From contig CAWFAP010000006.1 of assembly GCA_963813975.1 (NCBI GenBank), positions 248,001 to 312,000 of the forward strand: a stretch of DNA of 64,000 nt. The letters run 5' to 3'. A program made the position numbers and the translations under genes. The DNA comes from RYN-230 sp963813975. Lineage in GTDB: Bacteria; Actinomycetota; Actinomycetes; Streptosporangiales; Streptosporangiaceae. The notes under the pieces are model-generated. The model was not told the DNA's origin, did no database searches, and worked only from the letters and a program-made list of their open reading frames with translations. This document shows positions 10,952 through 22,500 of the stretch, piece after piece (within the stretch, counting starts at the first letter, position 1; each line of letters starts with the position of its first letter).

Positions 10952-11676
10952 TCCACCTCGGTGCACAGCCACCGGGTCTTCCGGGGCTGGCTGCCGGGCC
11001 AGGCCCGGGGTGGCGGGCTGTGCTCCAGGCGGATGGCCAGGGCACGGACCCGCGGCCCGAAGCTGACGATCACGGTCATCTCGATCACGCCGGACGCGGG
11101 CCGGAACGCCACCACCCGGCGCAGCTGGGGCCGCTGGCCTGCCGCGAGCATCGGGCCCAGCCGCTGGATCCGGGCCCGGGCACGCTCGGTGGCCCAGCTT
11201 GAGATCTGCCGTGGCGGCCGGGACCCGGCCAGCGTTTCCACCAGCACCTGCGCGAACTGGCCGGGCCAGGAGCCGTCGGCCGGGGGCACTAGCCCGCCGC
11301 GCGGGGCCAGCGCACCCTCGCCGGGCGGCTGCCGTTCCCCCGTCTGGCCCGGCCCGCCGTCCGGGGCCTGATGCCCGTCATGCTGCCCGGGAGGCCGGTC
11401 CTGGGCCGCGGCCTGGCCTGGCTGGCCGGCCTGCGCGGCGGGGTGGCCCGGGGTCACCGCCGGGCGGGCTGGGGCCGGGCGCCGGGCGGGAGGCGGTAAC
11501 AGCTCGTCGTCGTAGGGCGGAGCCGAGTCGGGAACGGGGCACAGGCGTACCGCGTCCGGGTCGGGCAGCGGTGGCCGGGGCAGCCGCGGGCAGGCCCGCC
11601 GCCCGCCGCCCGGCCCGGAACCCGGCCTGTTCCCGGGTGGCTGCGCCCCGGGTGGCTGTAAGGGCGGAGTAGGCAT
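10942..11676 (-). CDS. Rv3235-family (DUF6459-like) protein
   Basis: 244 residues: a long Pro/Gly/Ala-rich N-terminal half, probably disordered, and a conserved C-terminal domain of about 110 residues (WPGQFAQVLVETLAGSRPP, then RRVVAFRPASGVIEMTVIVS and ALAIRLEHSPP). The domain matches the uncharacterised actinobacterial Rv3235 family, often found close to secA. ATG 11676 follows a good GGGAGG ribosome site. It is convergent with secA. Its function is not known; no catalytic residues or membrane helices are visible. Confidence 0.78.
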   Translation of the reverse strand: MPTPPLQPPGAQPPGNRPGSGPGGGRRACPRLPRPPLPDPDAVRLCPVPDSAPPYDDELLPPPARRPAPARPAVTPGHPAAQAGQPGQAAAQDRPPGQHDGHQAPDGGPGQTGERQPPGEGALAPRGGLVPPADGSWPGQFAQVLVETLAGSRPPRQISSWATERARARIQRLGPMLAAGQRPQLRRVVAFRPASGVIEMTVIVSFGPRVRALAIRLEHSPPPRAWPGSQPRKTRWLCTEVEAA

Positions 11677-11937
11677 GGGACCTCCCGGAAGTCTGCGGCG
11701 GACGCGGTCTGCTGACGATGCGCAGCGCCGCCCGTCCGCCGGGACTCCGCGCCGCACCCTTTGAGTTGTACCGGCCGGCAGTGACATTTCCGCGCCGTCT
11801 TCCGCCTGCGCGGATCCCGCGTAACCATGGGAGACTGTGCCCGCTCCCGGGTGGGAATGTGCCTGCCCGGGACTCGGTTGCAGGGAAGAGCCGGGCATCG
11901 GGACCGAGCCCGGACCTGCCGTCTCAGGAGAGTTGCC

Positions 11938-13116
<1,179 letters not shown>

Positions 13117-13138
13117 TCCCGGCCCGACTGACCGCGGC

Positions 13139-13165
13139 CGGGCCTGCGCAAGCGGGCCAGGCCCG
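13139..13165 (+). terminator. Probable terminator after moeZ
   Basis: A perfect 8-bp inverted repeat, CGGGCCTG (13139-13146) and CAGGCCCG (13158-13165), with an 11-base loop, 23 bases after the moeZ stop. It is followed by a short pyrimidine-rich run (CCGTCTTC). Confidence 0.55.
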
Positions 13166-13252
13166 CCGTCTTCAGGCCTATAACCTGCGCTTATCCGGGC
13201 AACCTCGCCGTGCGCCCGGTGGTGGGGGAGGACCAGGCCGTACCATTCCGGT

Positions 13253-14215
13253 GTGGCTAAGCATCCGGCGACTCCGGGTGGCGGCGGCGAGCCGGCGCCG
13301 GAGGGAACCAGCGCGCCGGAGCCACGGCCCGATGCCTCACCGTCCGTGGCGGGCTCCCCGCGCAGCGCTGTCCCGGGGGAACGCCCTCCCGGCGCCCCCC
13401 CGGAGTGGCCGGCCCGGGGGGACCACGGGCCCGCCGCGCCCCGCCTCGCCGGCCACGCTCATGCCGCGCCGCCCAGCCAGGAACAGCGGCGTTACCGGCT
13501 GGTTCTGGTGGGGTTCGTGCTCGCGCTGATCGGCCTCGGCGCATCGGCCGGCTCGGTCGTGCTGCACGTCCTCCCCCGCACGTTCAGCCGGGCGCAGCAG
13601 CAGCAGATCGCGGCCTGGGAGCTGGGCAAGCGGTGGCGTCTCTGGCCGGCGGGCCGGATCTTTCCCGCGGCTATCCCGTATGAGGTGCCCGCCGCGGCCC
13701 TGGAGAGCGGCAGCCCGGCCCGGCTGTCCGCCGCCCGGATTGGCATCGCCCCCGCCGCCACCTGCTCGTCCGCGACCAGCCAGAAGGCGTGGCCGGTGCT
13801 GGCCCGACAGCACTGCACCACCGTGCTGCGGGCTACGTACCAGGACTCGACCGGCACTTTCGCGGTCACCGTGGGAGTCGTGGTCCTGCCCAGCCCGGAT
13901 CAGGCGAGCGATGCGCTGCGCACGCTGCCCGCGCATTCCACGGCCGCCGGGGTGCGCGCTGTCCCGTTCGGCCGCACGCTGGCCGCCTCGTTCAGCGACG
14001 CGGCCCGCCAGCTGTCCGATATCTCCGCGGTCGGCCCGTATCTGATCATGTCTACCGTCGGCTACGCGGATGGCAGGCACCGTGTCCGCGAGTCGGCCGA
14101 TCCTTATGACAAGGACGAAATGCTGAGCGTCGCGGGCGGGGTAGCGGACTGGATCGCCGCGCGGATCGGCGCACCGCCACCCCCGGCCGCATGCCCGGGC
14201 GGACCGGTATGCTGA
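13253..14215 (+). CDS. Single-pass membrane protein, unknown function
   Basis: 320 residues. About 80 N-terminal residues are Pro/Ala/Gly-rich and probably cytoplasmic. A single membrane helix lies at about 82-106 (LVLVGFVLALIGLGASAGSVV), and an extracytoplasmic domain of about 210 residues follows, containing three cysteines likely to form disulfides. No known domain is recognised. It overlaps the start of the protease gene downstream, so the two are probably co-translated; it may be a partner of that membrane protease, which is inference only. The GTG start lacks a strong ribosome site. Confidence 0.7.
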   Translation: MAKHPATPGGGGEPAPEGTSAPEPRPDASPSVAGSPRSAVPGERPPGAPPEWPARGDHGPAAPRLAGHAHAAPPSQEQRRYRLVLVGFVLALIGLGASAGSVVLHVLPRTFSRAQQQQIAAWELGKRWRLWPAGRIFPAAIPYEVPAAALESGSPARLSAARIGIAPAATCSSATSQKAWPVLARQHCTTVLRATYQDSTGTFAVTVGVVVLPSPDQASDALRTLPAHSTAAGVRAVPFGRTLAASFSDAARQLSDISAVGPYLIMSTVGYADGRHRVRESADPYDKDEMLSVAGGVADWIAARIGAPPPPAACPGGPVC

Positions 14216-15606
14216 CTGCCCCCTGGATGCCGCGGCGGGCCGCGGGCATCCTGCTCATGCTGGCCTTGCTGGGCGCGGGAGGTACCGTGATCGCGGCCCC
14301 CGCCCGGGCCGACACTGTACGCGACGCGCAGATGTGGGTGCTCGACGCGGTCAGCGCCCCGTCCGCGTGGTCGGTGACCCGGGGGCAGGGCGCGACCGTC
14401 GCGGTGATCGACAGCGGGGTCAACCCGGCCGTGACCGATCTGGCCGGCTCGGTCACCACCGGCCCGGACCTGACCGGGGTGCATACTCCGCCCGGCAATC
14501 CCAACTGGGGCGTGCACGGGACCTGGATGGCCTCGCTGATCGCCGGGCACGGGCACGCAGGCGGCGGCAGCGGCATCGTGGGCGTGGCCCCGGCGTCCCG
14601 GGTGCTCTCGATCCGGGTGGTGACCGACCGGCACGACCCGGGCTACTCCGCCTACGAGCACGAGTCGGACAGCCGGGTGCAGAGCGCGCTGGCCCGGGCC
14701 GTCACGTACGCGATCAAGCACCGGGCGGATGTCATCAGCATGTCGCTGGGCTACGGCCAGCCCAGCACGGTGGTCCGGTCCGCGCTGCAGGACGCGCTCG
14801 ATCACGGCATCGTCGTGGTCGCCTCGTCGGGCAACTCCGGCAACTCGGCCCGGGTTGGCCACGCCAGCCAGGCCCCGTACTCGTTCCCGGCGGACTACCC
14901 GGGCGTGCTCGGCGTCGCCGCGGTGTCCCGCAGCGGATCGGCGGCCGGCTTCTCCAGCGACAACCTGTCCGTCCAGGTCGCCGCGCCGGGGGTCAACGTC
15001 CCGGCTCAGGGCCGGGACGGGCAGTACTGGCTGGTCAGCGGGACCAGCCCGGCCTGCGCGCTGACTGCGGGGGTCGCCGCCCTGATCAAGTCGCGGTATC
15101 CGGGCCTGGCGCCGGCCCTGGTCGGGCAGGCCATCACCTCGAGCACCCGGAACCGTCCCTCCGGCGGCTACGACAACAAGATGGGATTCGGCACGGTGGA
15201 CGCCGCCGCTGCGCTGGCCGCCGCCGGGAAGGTGGCCGGCCAGGCGCGCGGTCAGGCAGGCGGCCGGGCAGGCACGGCCGTCACGCTCCACTTCGGCGGC
15301 GGCGCCGCCGCCGTGCCGCCGGTCCCGATCACCCCCCGGGGCCCGGCCGGGCTGGCGGTGGCATGCCTGTTCGCGCTCGCCTTCCTGGTCGCGACCGGCC
15401 TGGCCGGCCAGCGGCTGCTGGCCCTGCGGCGCACCCTGTCCCGGGGGCACCACGCGGCGGACCGGACCACGGCGCCCGTCTGGCCCGGCCCCCGGGTTGA
15501 CGCCACCTGGCCGGACCGGGCGGATCCCGGCCCGGGCCCGGAACCGGTCGTCGGGTCGGCGGACCAGGGCGGCAGCACGCCGTCCTGGACCGACCCCCGC
15601 CCGTGA
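14209..15606 (+). CDS. Mycosin-like subtilisin (S8) membrane serine protease
   Basis: 465 residues from ATG 14209 (ATG 14191 is also possible). A signal sequence ends near ARA-DT (about residue 34). The S8 triad is Asp68 in AVIDSGV, His103 in WGVHGTWMASLI and Ser280 in SGTSPACALTAG, with the oxyanion Asn209 in SSGNSG. A C-terminal membrane helix (about 381-402) precedes a Pro-rich cytoplasmic tail. This layout is that of mycosins, the membrane proteases of type VII secretion, but no EccB/C/D/E or WXG100 gene is nearby, so it may be a stand-alone relative. It overlaps the preceding membrane-protein gene. Confidence 0.88.
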   Translation: MLTAPWMPRRAAGILLMLALLGAGGTVIAAPARADTVRDAQMWVLDAVSAPSAWSVTRGQGATVAVIDSGVNPAVTDLAGSVTTGPDLTGVHTPPGNPNWGVHGTWMASLIAGHGHAGGGSGIVGVAPASRVLSIRVVTDRHDPGYSAYEHESDSRVQSALARAVTYAIKHRADVISMSLGYGQPSTVVRSALQDALDHGIVVVASSGNSGNSARVGHASQAPYSFPADYPGVLGVAAVSRSGSAAGFSSDNLSVQVAAPGVNVPAQGRDGQYWLVSGTSPACALTAGVAALIKSRYPGLAPALVGQAITSSTRNRPSGGYDNKMGFGTVDAAAALAAAGKVAGQARGQAGGRAGTAVTLHFGGGAAAVPPVPITPRGPAGLAVACLFALAFLVATGLAGQRLLALRRTLSRGHHAADRTTAPVWPGPRVDATWPDRADPGPGPEPVVGSADQGGSTPSWTDPRP

Positions 15607-16022
15607 CCGGCGGTACCCGCCGGCCGCCCGGCTCCCGGAACCCCGGCCGCGGGAAAAGCGGCGCGGCGGGAGGCAGGCTGGGAGCAGGCTCCCGGGCAGA
15701 ACCGGGCCCGGTGCCGGACTACGCCAGCCGGGTGCTCGACGTCGCGGACTCGATCCCGCCCGGCCGGGTGATGTCCTACGGCGACGTGGCCGAGTACCTG
15801 GGGCAGGGCGGTCCCCGCCAGGTCGGCCGGGTCATGGCCTTGTGGGGCGGCAGCGTGCCGTGGTGGCGGGTGGTGCATGCCGACGGGTCCCTGCTGCGCG
15901 GGCACGAGCGGGCCGCGCTGGAGCGGTACCGCGCCGAGGGCACCCCGTTGCGCCCGTCCCCGGACGGGCCGCCGTCCCGGGTGAACATGCGCCTGGCCCG
16001 CTGGTCCGGCGAGGGAACGTAG
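15603..16022 (+). CDS. Alkyltransferase-like (Atl) DNA-lesion sensor
   Basis: 139-residue MGMT-family protein. The DNA-binding part is clear (VLDVADSIPPGRVMSYGDVAEYLG, GGPRQVGRVMAL), but the active-site PCHRV of true O6-alkylguanine transferases is replaced by PWWRVV. Tryptophan in place of the acceptor cysteine defines Atl proteins, which bind O6-alkylguanine and hand it to nucleotide excision repair. About 35 N-terminal residues are an Arg/Gly-rich extension. GTG overlaps the protease stop. Its place just before adnA-adnB agrees with a repair role and recalls the mycobacterial order. Confidence 0.87.
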   Translation: MTGGTRRPPGSRNPGRGKSGAAGGRLGAGSRAEPGPVPDYASRVLDVADSIPPGRVMSYGDVAEYLGQGGPRQVGRVMALWGGSVPWWRVVHADGSLLRGHERAALERYRAEGTPLRPSPDGPPSRVNMRLARWSGEGT

Positions 16023-16148
16023 CCGGTCCCTGGCATCGGCCCGGCGGGGGAACATGACCGGACCTTCCGTGCACTTCCGCACAATTCCCCCGCGACACTG
16101 GGTGAACCTGACTGCGGATGTCGGTGCCCTCTGCTGGAATGCTGGGCG

Positions 16149-19100
16149 ATGGACCATCACCCTGACGCCTACCGGCTGCTGCGCCTGCCCACGCCGCCAG
16201 CCGATCCGCCGCGTCTGGACGCGGCCCAGCAGGCCGTGGTGGCGCATGCGGGCGGGCCGCTGCTCGTGCTGGCCGGGCCAGGCACCGGCAAGACCACCGC
16301 CATCGTCGAGGCGGTCACGCAGCGGATCACCGAGCGCCGGATCGACCCAGAACGGGTGCTGGTCCTGACCTTCAGCCGCAAGGCCGCGCAGGAGCTGAGG
16401 GAGAGGATCACCACCCGGCTGCGCCGGACCACCCGCCAGCCGCTGGCGCTGACCTTCCACAGCTACGCCTACGCCCTCGTCCGCCGGGAGTTCGTGCTGG
16501 CCGGGGACGTCCCGCCGACCCTGCTGTCCGGCCCGGAGCAGCTCCTGGAGGTCCGACGGATGCTCCGGGCCGAGGCGGCCGGCGGCGAGCCGGCGGCCAC
16601 CCACCGCTGGCCAGACCGGCTGCTGTCCGCGCTGGGCACCCGGGGTTTCGCCACCGAGCTGCGCGACTTCCTGCTCCGCGCGGCCGAGCGCGGGCTCGAC
16701 GGCCGGGGCCTGGCCCGGCTGGGCCGCGCTCACGGCCGGGACGACTGGGTGGCCGCGGGCGGTTTCCTGGACCGCTACACCGCGCGCTTCGACCTGGCCC
16801 CCGTCCCGGCCTACGACTACGCGGAGATCGTCCGGATCGCCGCCGCGCTGCTGAGCCGCGCGGCGACGCGGGACCGCGAGCGCAAGGCCTACGACGTGGT
16901 GCTGGTGGACGAGTACCAGGACACCGACCCGGCCCAGGAGGCGCTGCTGCATGCGCTGGCCGGCGACGGCCGCGAGCTCATCGTGGTGGGGGACCCGGAC
17001 CAGTCCATCTACGCGTTCCGTGGCGCCGACGTGCACGCGATGGGACGTTTCCCGGACCGGTTCCGGACCCCGGACGACCGCCCGGCCAGCGTTATCGCAC
17101 TGCGGACGGGCCGCCGCAGCGGCCCGGTGCTGCTCGCCGCCTCGCGCCGGGTGGCCGCCCGGTTGCCCGCCGCGGCAGGCCTGTCAGTCTTCGATGAGCC
17201 GCCACTTCCTGGCCCGCCCCCGGCCTCACTGGCGGCACCACCCCCCGGCCGCGGCCACCGGGACCTGCTCCCGCTGGCCGGCGCGGACCCGGGGTTCGTC
17301 CGGATCCTGGTCGCCTCCAGCGCCAGCCAGGAAGCCGCGGTGATCGCCGATACCCTGCGCCGTGCGCGCCTGGTGGACGGTATCCCGTGGTCGTCCATGG
17401 CCGTCCTGGTGCGCTCAGCCACGCGGCAGGTTCCGTTGCTGCGCCGGGCCCTGGCGACGGGAGGCGTCCCCGCGGTCGTGGCGGGCGATGAGCTGCCGCT
17501 GGCCGCGGAGCCGGGTGCGCGGCCGCTGCTCGCGCTGCTGCGCAGCGCCCTGCAGCCGGGCGCGCTCGACGAGGACGCCGCCACCGAGCTGCTGACCGGG
17601 CCGCTGGGCGGGACGGACGCGGTGGGCCTGCGGCGGCTGCGCCGGTCGCTGCACGCGGCTGACATTGCCGCCGGGCTGCCCCCGGGCAACCAGCCGCTGG
17701 CCAGCGCGCTGCGCGATCCGCGCCAGCTGAACCTGCTCGCCGGGCCGCCGGCGGCCGCGGCGCGGCGGGTGGCCACGCTGCTGGAGCTGGCCCGGCGCAC
17801 CGCCCAGGGCACGACCAGCCGGGACGGGGTCCCCGGGAGCGCCTACGACGTGCTCTGGGCGATCTGGGACGCGTCCGGGCTCGGCCCGGCGTGGCAGGCT
17901 GCGAGCGCGGCCGGAGGATCCCGTGGCGCGGCCGCCGACCGGGATCTGGACGCCGTCGTCGCCCTGTTCGACGCCGCGTCGCGGTTCGCGGTCCGGCTGC
18001 CGCCCGGCTCACCCTCATTGTTCCTGGAGAGCATGGGCGGCCAGGAGATCCCCGGCGACACCCTGGCTGACCGCGCCCCGGAGGGTGAGGCGGTGCGGAT
18101 CCTCACCGCGCACCGCTCCAAGGGCCTCGAATGGGACCTGGTCGTGGTGGCCGGGGTGCAGGAGGGCACCTGGCCCGACCTGCGAATGCGCTCCTCGCTG
18201 CTGGGCATGGACGAACTGGTTGACGCGGTGGACGCCCAGGCTGGAACCGGGCCGCCCGGGGGTGGCGACGCGGCGGCCGCGGCGCTGGTGTCCAAGCTTC
18301 TCGACGAGGAACGCCGGCTGTTCTACGTGGCGGCGACCCGGGCCCGTCGTGCCCTGGTCGTCACCGCGGCCGGCGGGGAGGACAGCGAGGACCGGCCGTC
18401 CCGGTTCCTGGCCGAGCTGGCCGGCGACGCCGTGGAGATCGAGCAGGTCGCGTCCGTGGGGCGGCACTGGCTCTCGCTGCCCGCCCTGACCGCGGAGCTG
18501 CGCCGCGCCGCGGCCGATCCGGCCCGGCCGCGCCCGGTCCGCGCCGCCGCGGCGGCCCAGCTGGCCCGCCTCGCGGCGGCCGGGGTACGCGGCGCGAACC
18601 CGCGGCAGTGGTACGCGCTCACCGCGCTGTCTGATCCCGGCCCGCTCACCGGGGGGATCATCCAGCTGTCCCCCTCCCAGGTCGATTCGTTCACCAGGTG
18701 CGGGCTGCGCTGGCTGCTGGAGGCCGCGGCCGGGGCCGGCACTTCCGACGTGCTGCGGCACCTGGGCACGGTCATCCACGCGGCGGCGGTCCTGGCCGCC
18801 GAGGGCACCGCCGACGCGGGCATCGAGGAGCGTATCGACGACATCTGGCACCACCTGGACTTCGGCAGTGCCTGGTACAACGACAAGCAGCGGGAGCTGG
18901 CACGCCGCATGGTGGCCCGCTTCCTGGCCTGGCACCGCGGCAACCCCCGGCAGCTGGTCGCGGTGGAGCAGGCCCTCCGGGTCCGGGTCGGCCAGGTGGA
19001 GATCACCGGGCGGGTGGACCGGCTGGAGCGTGACGAGCACGGCGGCGGCGTCATCGTGGACCTGAAGACCGGCTCATCCCGGCCGCCCGACCCGGAGCTG

Positions 19101-19415
19101 GACCGCAACCCGCAGCTCGGCGTGTACCAGCTGGCGCTGCTGCTGGGCGCGTTCGAGCAGTTCGGCCTGGTCGAGCCGGGCGGTGCCGAACTGGTGCAGG
19201 TGGGCAAGGCGGGCCTGAAGGCTGAGGTGAAGGTGCAGCGGCAGCGCGCGCTGGGCGACGACCCGGAGCCGGGCTGGGCTGCCCGGCTGGTCGAGACGGT
19301 CGCGGCGGGCATGACCGGGCCGGTGTTCGGGGCCACCGTCAACCCGGGCTGCCGGGTATGCCCGGTCCGGACCTGCTGCCCGGTGCATCCCGACGGGGCG
19401 CAGGTGACCCCGTGA
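16149..19415 (+). CDS. adnA: AdnA-like ATP-dependent helicase-nuclease subunit
   Basis: 1088 residues. An N-terminal UvrD-type motor carries Walker A GPGTGKT (43-49), motif II LVDEYQDTDP and a late motif RRLFYVAATRARRAL. A C-terminal RecB-family nuclease follows (GRVDRLE, then the VDLKTG core with Asp971 and Lys973, and QLGVYQLA). Cys851 (FTRCGLRW) and the end cluster CRVCPVRTCC fit an AddB-type iron-sulfur staple. Mycobacterial AdnAB heterodimers, which resect double-strand breaks, have motor plus nuclease in both subunits, as seen here and in the next gene. Assignment as A rather than B rests on gene order and is less certain than the family. Confidence 0.88.
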   Translation: MDHHPDAYRLLRLPTPPADPPRLDAAQQAVVAHAGGPLLVLAGPGTGKTTAIVEAVTQRITERRIDPERVLVLTFSRKAAQELRERITTRLRRTTRQPLALTFHSYAYALVRREFVLAGDVPPTLLSGPEQLLEVRRMLRAEAAGGEPAATHRWPDRLLSALGTRGFATELRDFLLRAAERGLDGRGLARLGRAHGRDDWVAAGGFLDRYTARFDLAPVPAYDYAEIVRIAAALLSRAATRDRERKAYDVVLVDEYQDTDPAQEALLHALAGDGRELIVVGDPDQSIYAFRGADVHAMGRFPDRFRTPDDRPASVIALRTGRRSGPVLLAASRRVAARLPAAAGLSVFDEPPLPGPPPASLAAPPPGRGHRDLLPLAGADPGFVRILVASSASQEAAVIADTLRRARLVDGIPWSSMAVLVRSATRQVPLLRRALATGGVPAVVAGDELPLAAEPGARPLLALLRSALQPGALDEDAATELLTGPLGGTDAVGLRRLRRSLHAADIAAGLPPGNQPLASALRDPRQLNLLAGPPAAAARRVATLLELARRTAQGTTSRDGVPGSAYDVLWAIWDASGLGPAWQAASAAGGSRGAAADRDLDAVVALFDAASRFAVRLPPGSPSLFLESMGGQEIPGDTLADRAPEGEAVRILTAHRSKGLEWDLVVVAGVQEGTWPDLRMRSSLLGMDELVDAVDAQAGTGPPGGGDAAAAALVSKLLDEERRLFYVAATRARRALVVTAAGGEDSEDRPSRFLAELAGDAVEIEQVASVGRHWLSLPALTAELRRAAADPARPRPVRAAAAAQLARLAAAGVRGANPRQWYALTALSDPGPLTGGIIQLSPSQVDSFTRCGLRWLLEAAAGAGTSDVLRHLGTVIHAAAVLAAEGTADAGIEERIDDIWHHLDFGSAWYNDKQRELARRMVARFLAWHRGNPRQLVAVEQALRVRVGQVEITGRVDRLERDEHGGGVIVDLKTGSSRPPDPELDRNPQLGVYQLALLLGAFEQFGLVEPGGAELVQVGKAGLKAEVKVQRQRALGDDPEPGWAARLVETVAAGMTGPVFGATVNPGCRVCPVRTCCPVHPDGAQVTP

Positions 19416-19516
19416 CCGGCAGCGGCATGACGAGCGACCCGGTGACCAGCGGCCCCGTGACAGGCGGCCCCGTGACCAGCGGCCCCGTGACAGGCGGCGC
19501 GATGACCTACACGCCG
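19412..19516 (+). repeat. Seven 15-bp units, each opening with an in-frame start codon
   Basis: Units begin at 19412, 19427, 19442, 19457, 19472, 19487 and 19502 with GTGAC or ATGAC. Units 3-4 and 5-6 form a nearly exact 30-bp duplication (GTGACCAGCGGCCCC plus GTGACAGGCGGC). All start codons are in the adnB frame, and the first overlaps the adnA stop. Confidence 0.8.
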
Positions 19517-22500
19517 GTGCAGCTGGCCCGGCTGCTCGGGCTGCCCGAGCCCACCGCGGAGCAGGCCGCTGTCATCGGGGCGCCGCCGCGGCCGCTGGCG
19601 GTGATCGCCGGGGCCGGGTCGGGCAAGAGCGAGACCATGGCGGCCCGGCTCGTCTGGCTGGTGGCGAACGGCGTGGTCCGGCCGGAGCGGGTGCTCGGCC
19701 TGACGTTCACCAGGAAGGCCGCGGCCGAACTGGGCCAGCGGGTCCGGGCCCGGCTGGACGGGCTGCGGAAGGCTGGCCTGCCCGGGATCGGCCCGGCCAG
19801 CCTTCCGCAGCCCCCGGAATCCGCCGCCGACCTCGACGGCGAGCCGGTGGTGTCCACCTATCACGCCTACGCCGCCCGGCTGGTCGCCGACCACGCCCTG
19901 CGCGAGGCGCTGGAGCCGACGCTGCGCCTGATCACCCCGGCGGTGGCCTGGCAGATCGCGGCCCGGGTCGTGTCCGGGTACGGCGGCCCGATGGACGCGG
20001 TGACCTGGTCACCGCCCGCGGTGACCGCCGCCGTGCTGACGCTCGCGGGCGAGCTGGCTGAGCACCTGCGGACGCCGGACGAGGTGACCGCGGTGGGGGA
20101 CTGGCTGGAGGCGCAGGCCGCGGCGCTGCCCGGGCGGCTGCCCAGCGTGGTGCGCAAGATCCTGGACTGCCAGCGGGCCCGGGAGCAGCTGCTGCCCATG
20201 GTGGCCGGGTACGCGCGGGCCAAGGCCGAGCGCGAGGTCATCGACCACGGCGACCAGGTGGCCATCGCCGCCCGGATCGCCGCCCGCCATCCCGAGGTCG
20301 GCGCGGCCGAACGCGGCCGCTACCAGGTGGTGCTGCTCGACGAATACCAGGACACCAGCCACGCCCAGCTGGTGCTGCTGCGGGCGCTGTTCGGCGGCGG
20401 CCACCCGGTGACCGCGGTGGGCGATCCCAGCCAGTCCATCTACGGCTGGCGCGGCGCGAGCGCGGGCAACCTGCGCCGGTTCGGGCGTGACTTTCCCGTG
20501 GTCACGGGCAGCGGCCGCGGGCGGACGGCGAGCCCGGCCGCGGTGCGCATGCTGTCCACCAGCTTCCGGAACACCGGCCGGGTCCTCGATGTGGCCGCGG
20601 TGGTTCAGGAAGGGTTGCGGGCCGCGGCACCCGAGGTGCCCCGGCTGGTCCCGCCGCCAGCCCGGGCGGGCCGCGGGCGGGTGACCTGCGCGCTGACCGA
20701 GACCGCGGCCGGCGAGGCGGCCTGGGTGGCGGAGCAGATCAGCGCGCTGCTGGCGCTCCCGCCCGGGGTAGCCCCGGACGGCGGGCCGTGGCCGGACGGC
20801 CGCGAAGACGGTGTGCACCCGCGCGACATCGCGGTCCTGTGCCGCAAGCGCGCCCAGTTCCCCGCGCTGCGGGCCGCGCTCGAGGTCCGCGGGATCCCGG
20901 TCGAGGTGGTCGGCCTGGGCGGGCTGCTCACCGTCCCGGAGGTGGCCGACATCGTTGCCACCCTGCGGGTGCTGCACGATCCCGGTGCCTCCGCGCCGCT
21001 GGCCCGGCTGCTCACCGGCCCCCGCTGGCGGATCGGCCCCCGCGACCTGGTCGCACTGGGCAAGCGGGCCCGGGCCCTGGCCCGTGAGCAGCGGCGGTCC
21101 GCGGAAAGCCGGGGACGTCCAGCGGACCGGAGCGGGCCGGGCCGGAGTGCGCCTGCCCGGGACGAGGACCCGCTGGCCAAGGCGATCACCGACCTGACCG
21201 CGGACCCGGGCAGCCTGATCGAGGCCCTGGACGACCTGGGCGAGCCCTCCACCTATTCGCCCGCCGGTCACGCGCGCCTGGCCGCGCTGGCCGCCGAGCT
21301 GCGCGAGCTGCGCTCCCGGGTGGCCCGGCCGCTGCCCGACCTGGTCGGTGAGGTGGAGCGGGTGCTCGGGCTGGACATCGAGGTGGCCGCCCGGCCGGGC
21401 CGGGACATGGCCAGCGCCCGCGCCGACCTGGACGCATTCGCGGACGCCGCCGCGGCGTTCGCGGGCGACCAGGAGGAGCCGACGCTGGGCGCGTTCCTCG
21501 CTTACCTGACGGCGGCCGAGGAGGAGGAGTTTGGCCTGGAGGCCGGCCGGGTTGGCGACGGGGACACGGTCACCCTGGCCACCGTGCACGCCTCGAAAGG
21601 CCTGCAGTGGGCCGCGGTGGTGGTGCCCGGGCTGTCAGCCGGGAAGAAAGCGCAGGTGTTTCCGGCCAAGCCCCGGTTCGTGAGCCGCTGGACGGAGAAC
21701 GCGCGGCTGCTCCCGTTCGGGTTGCGGGGTGACGCCGGTGACCTGCCGCCCCTGCCCAGCCTGGAGCCCGACGCGCTGGCCGCCTTCGGTGCCGCCTGCG
21801 CCGCGCGGGACCTCGGCGAGGAACGCCGCCTTGCGTACGTGGCCACCACCCGGGCCGCATTCTGGCTGGCCTGCAGCGGCTACTGGTGGGGGGAAGCGTC
21901 CTCGCCGCTCGGCCCGTCGGTGTTCTTGGAGGAGGTCAAGGCGGCATGCGAGGCGGGCGCGGGCACCGTGGCGAGCTGGACACCGCCGCCGGAGGAGGAC
22001 AGCGAGAACCCCGCGCTGGCCGAGCCTCCCTCTGCCGGGTGGCCGGCCGAGCCGGAGGGCATGCGGCATGACGCGGTCCACGAGGCCGCGGACCTGGTGC
22101 GCCAGGCGATGGCGGGGCCCGGGAATGCGGGCGGCCCGGGCGATGAGCCGCTCAGCGAGGAGGATCAGGCGCTGGTGGCGGCCTGGGACACGGATACCGG
22201 GCTGCTCCTGGCCGAGCGCGAGGAATGGCGCGCCGAGGCCGCGTCGGCGGTGTGGCTGCCGCCGCGCCTGTCGGTGTCCGCGCTGGTGATGATGGCCCGC
22301 AACCCGGCCGAACTGGCCCGTCAGATCCGGCGGCCGATGCCGCGGCCTCCCGCACCACAGGCCCGCCGGGGCACCGCCTTCCATCGCTGGCTGGAAGAGC
22401 GGTTCAGCCAGCAGCGCCTGATCGATCCCGATGACCTGCTGGGTGCCGCGGACGACCCGGCCGCGGGTGACCCCGCCGACGGTGACGCGAACGACCTCAC

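Noticed and set aside
14104..15453. Long antisense frame over the protease gene
   Set aside because: Low-complexity Gly/Arg/His composition without homology; the sense protein has an intact catalytic triad.
20009..21589. 526-codon antisense frame within adnB
   Set aside because: No domain; produced by codon bias of the sense gene.
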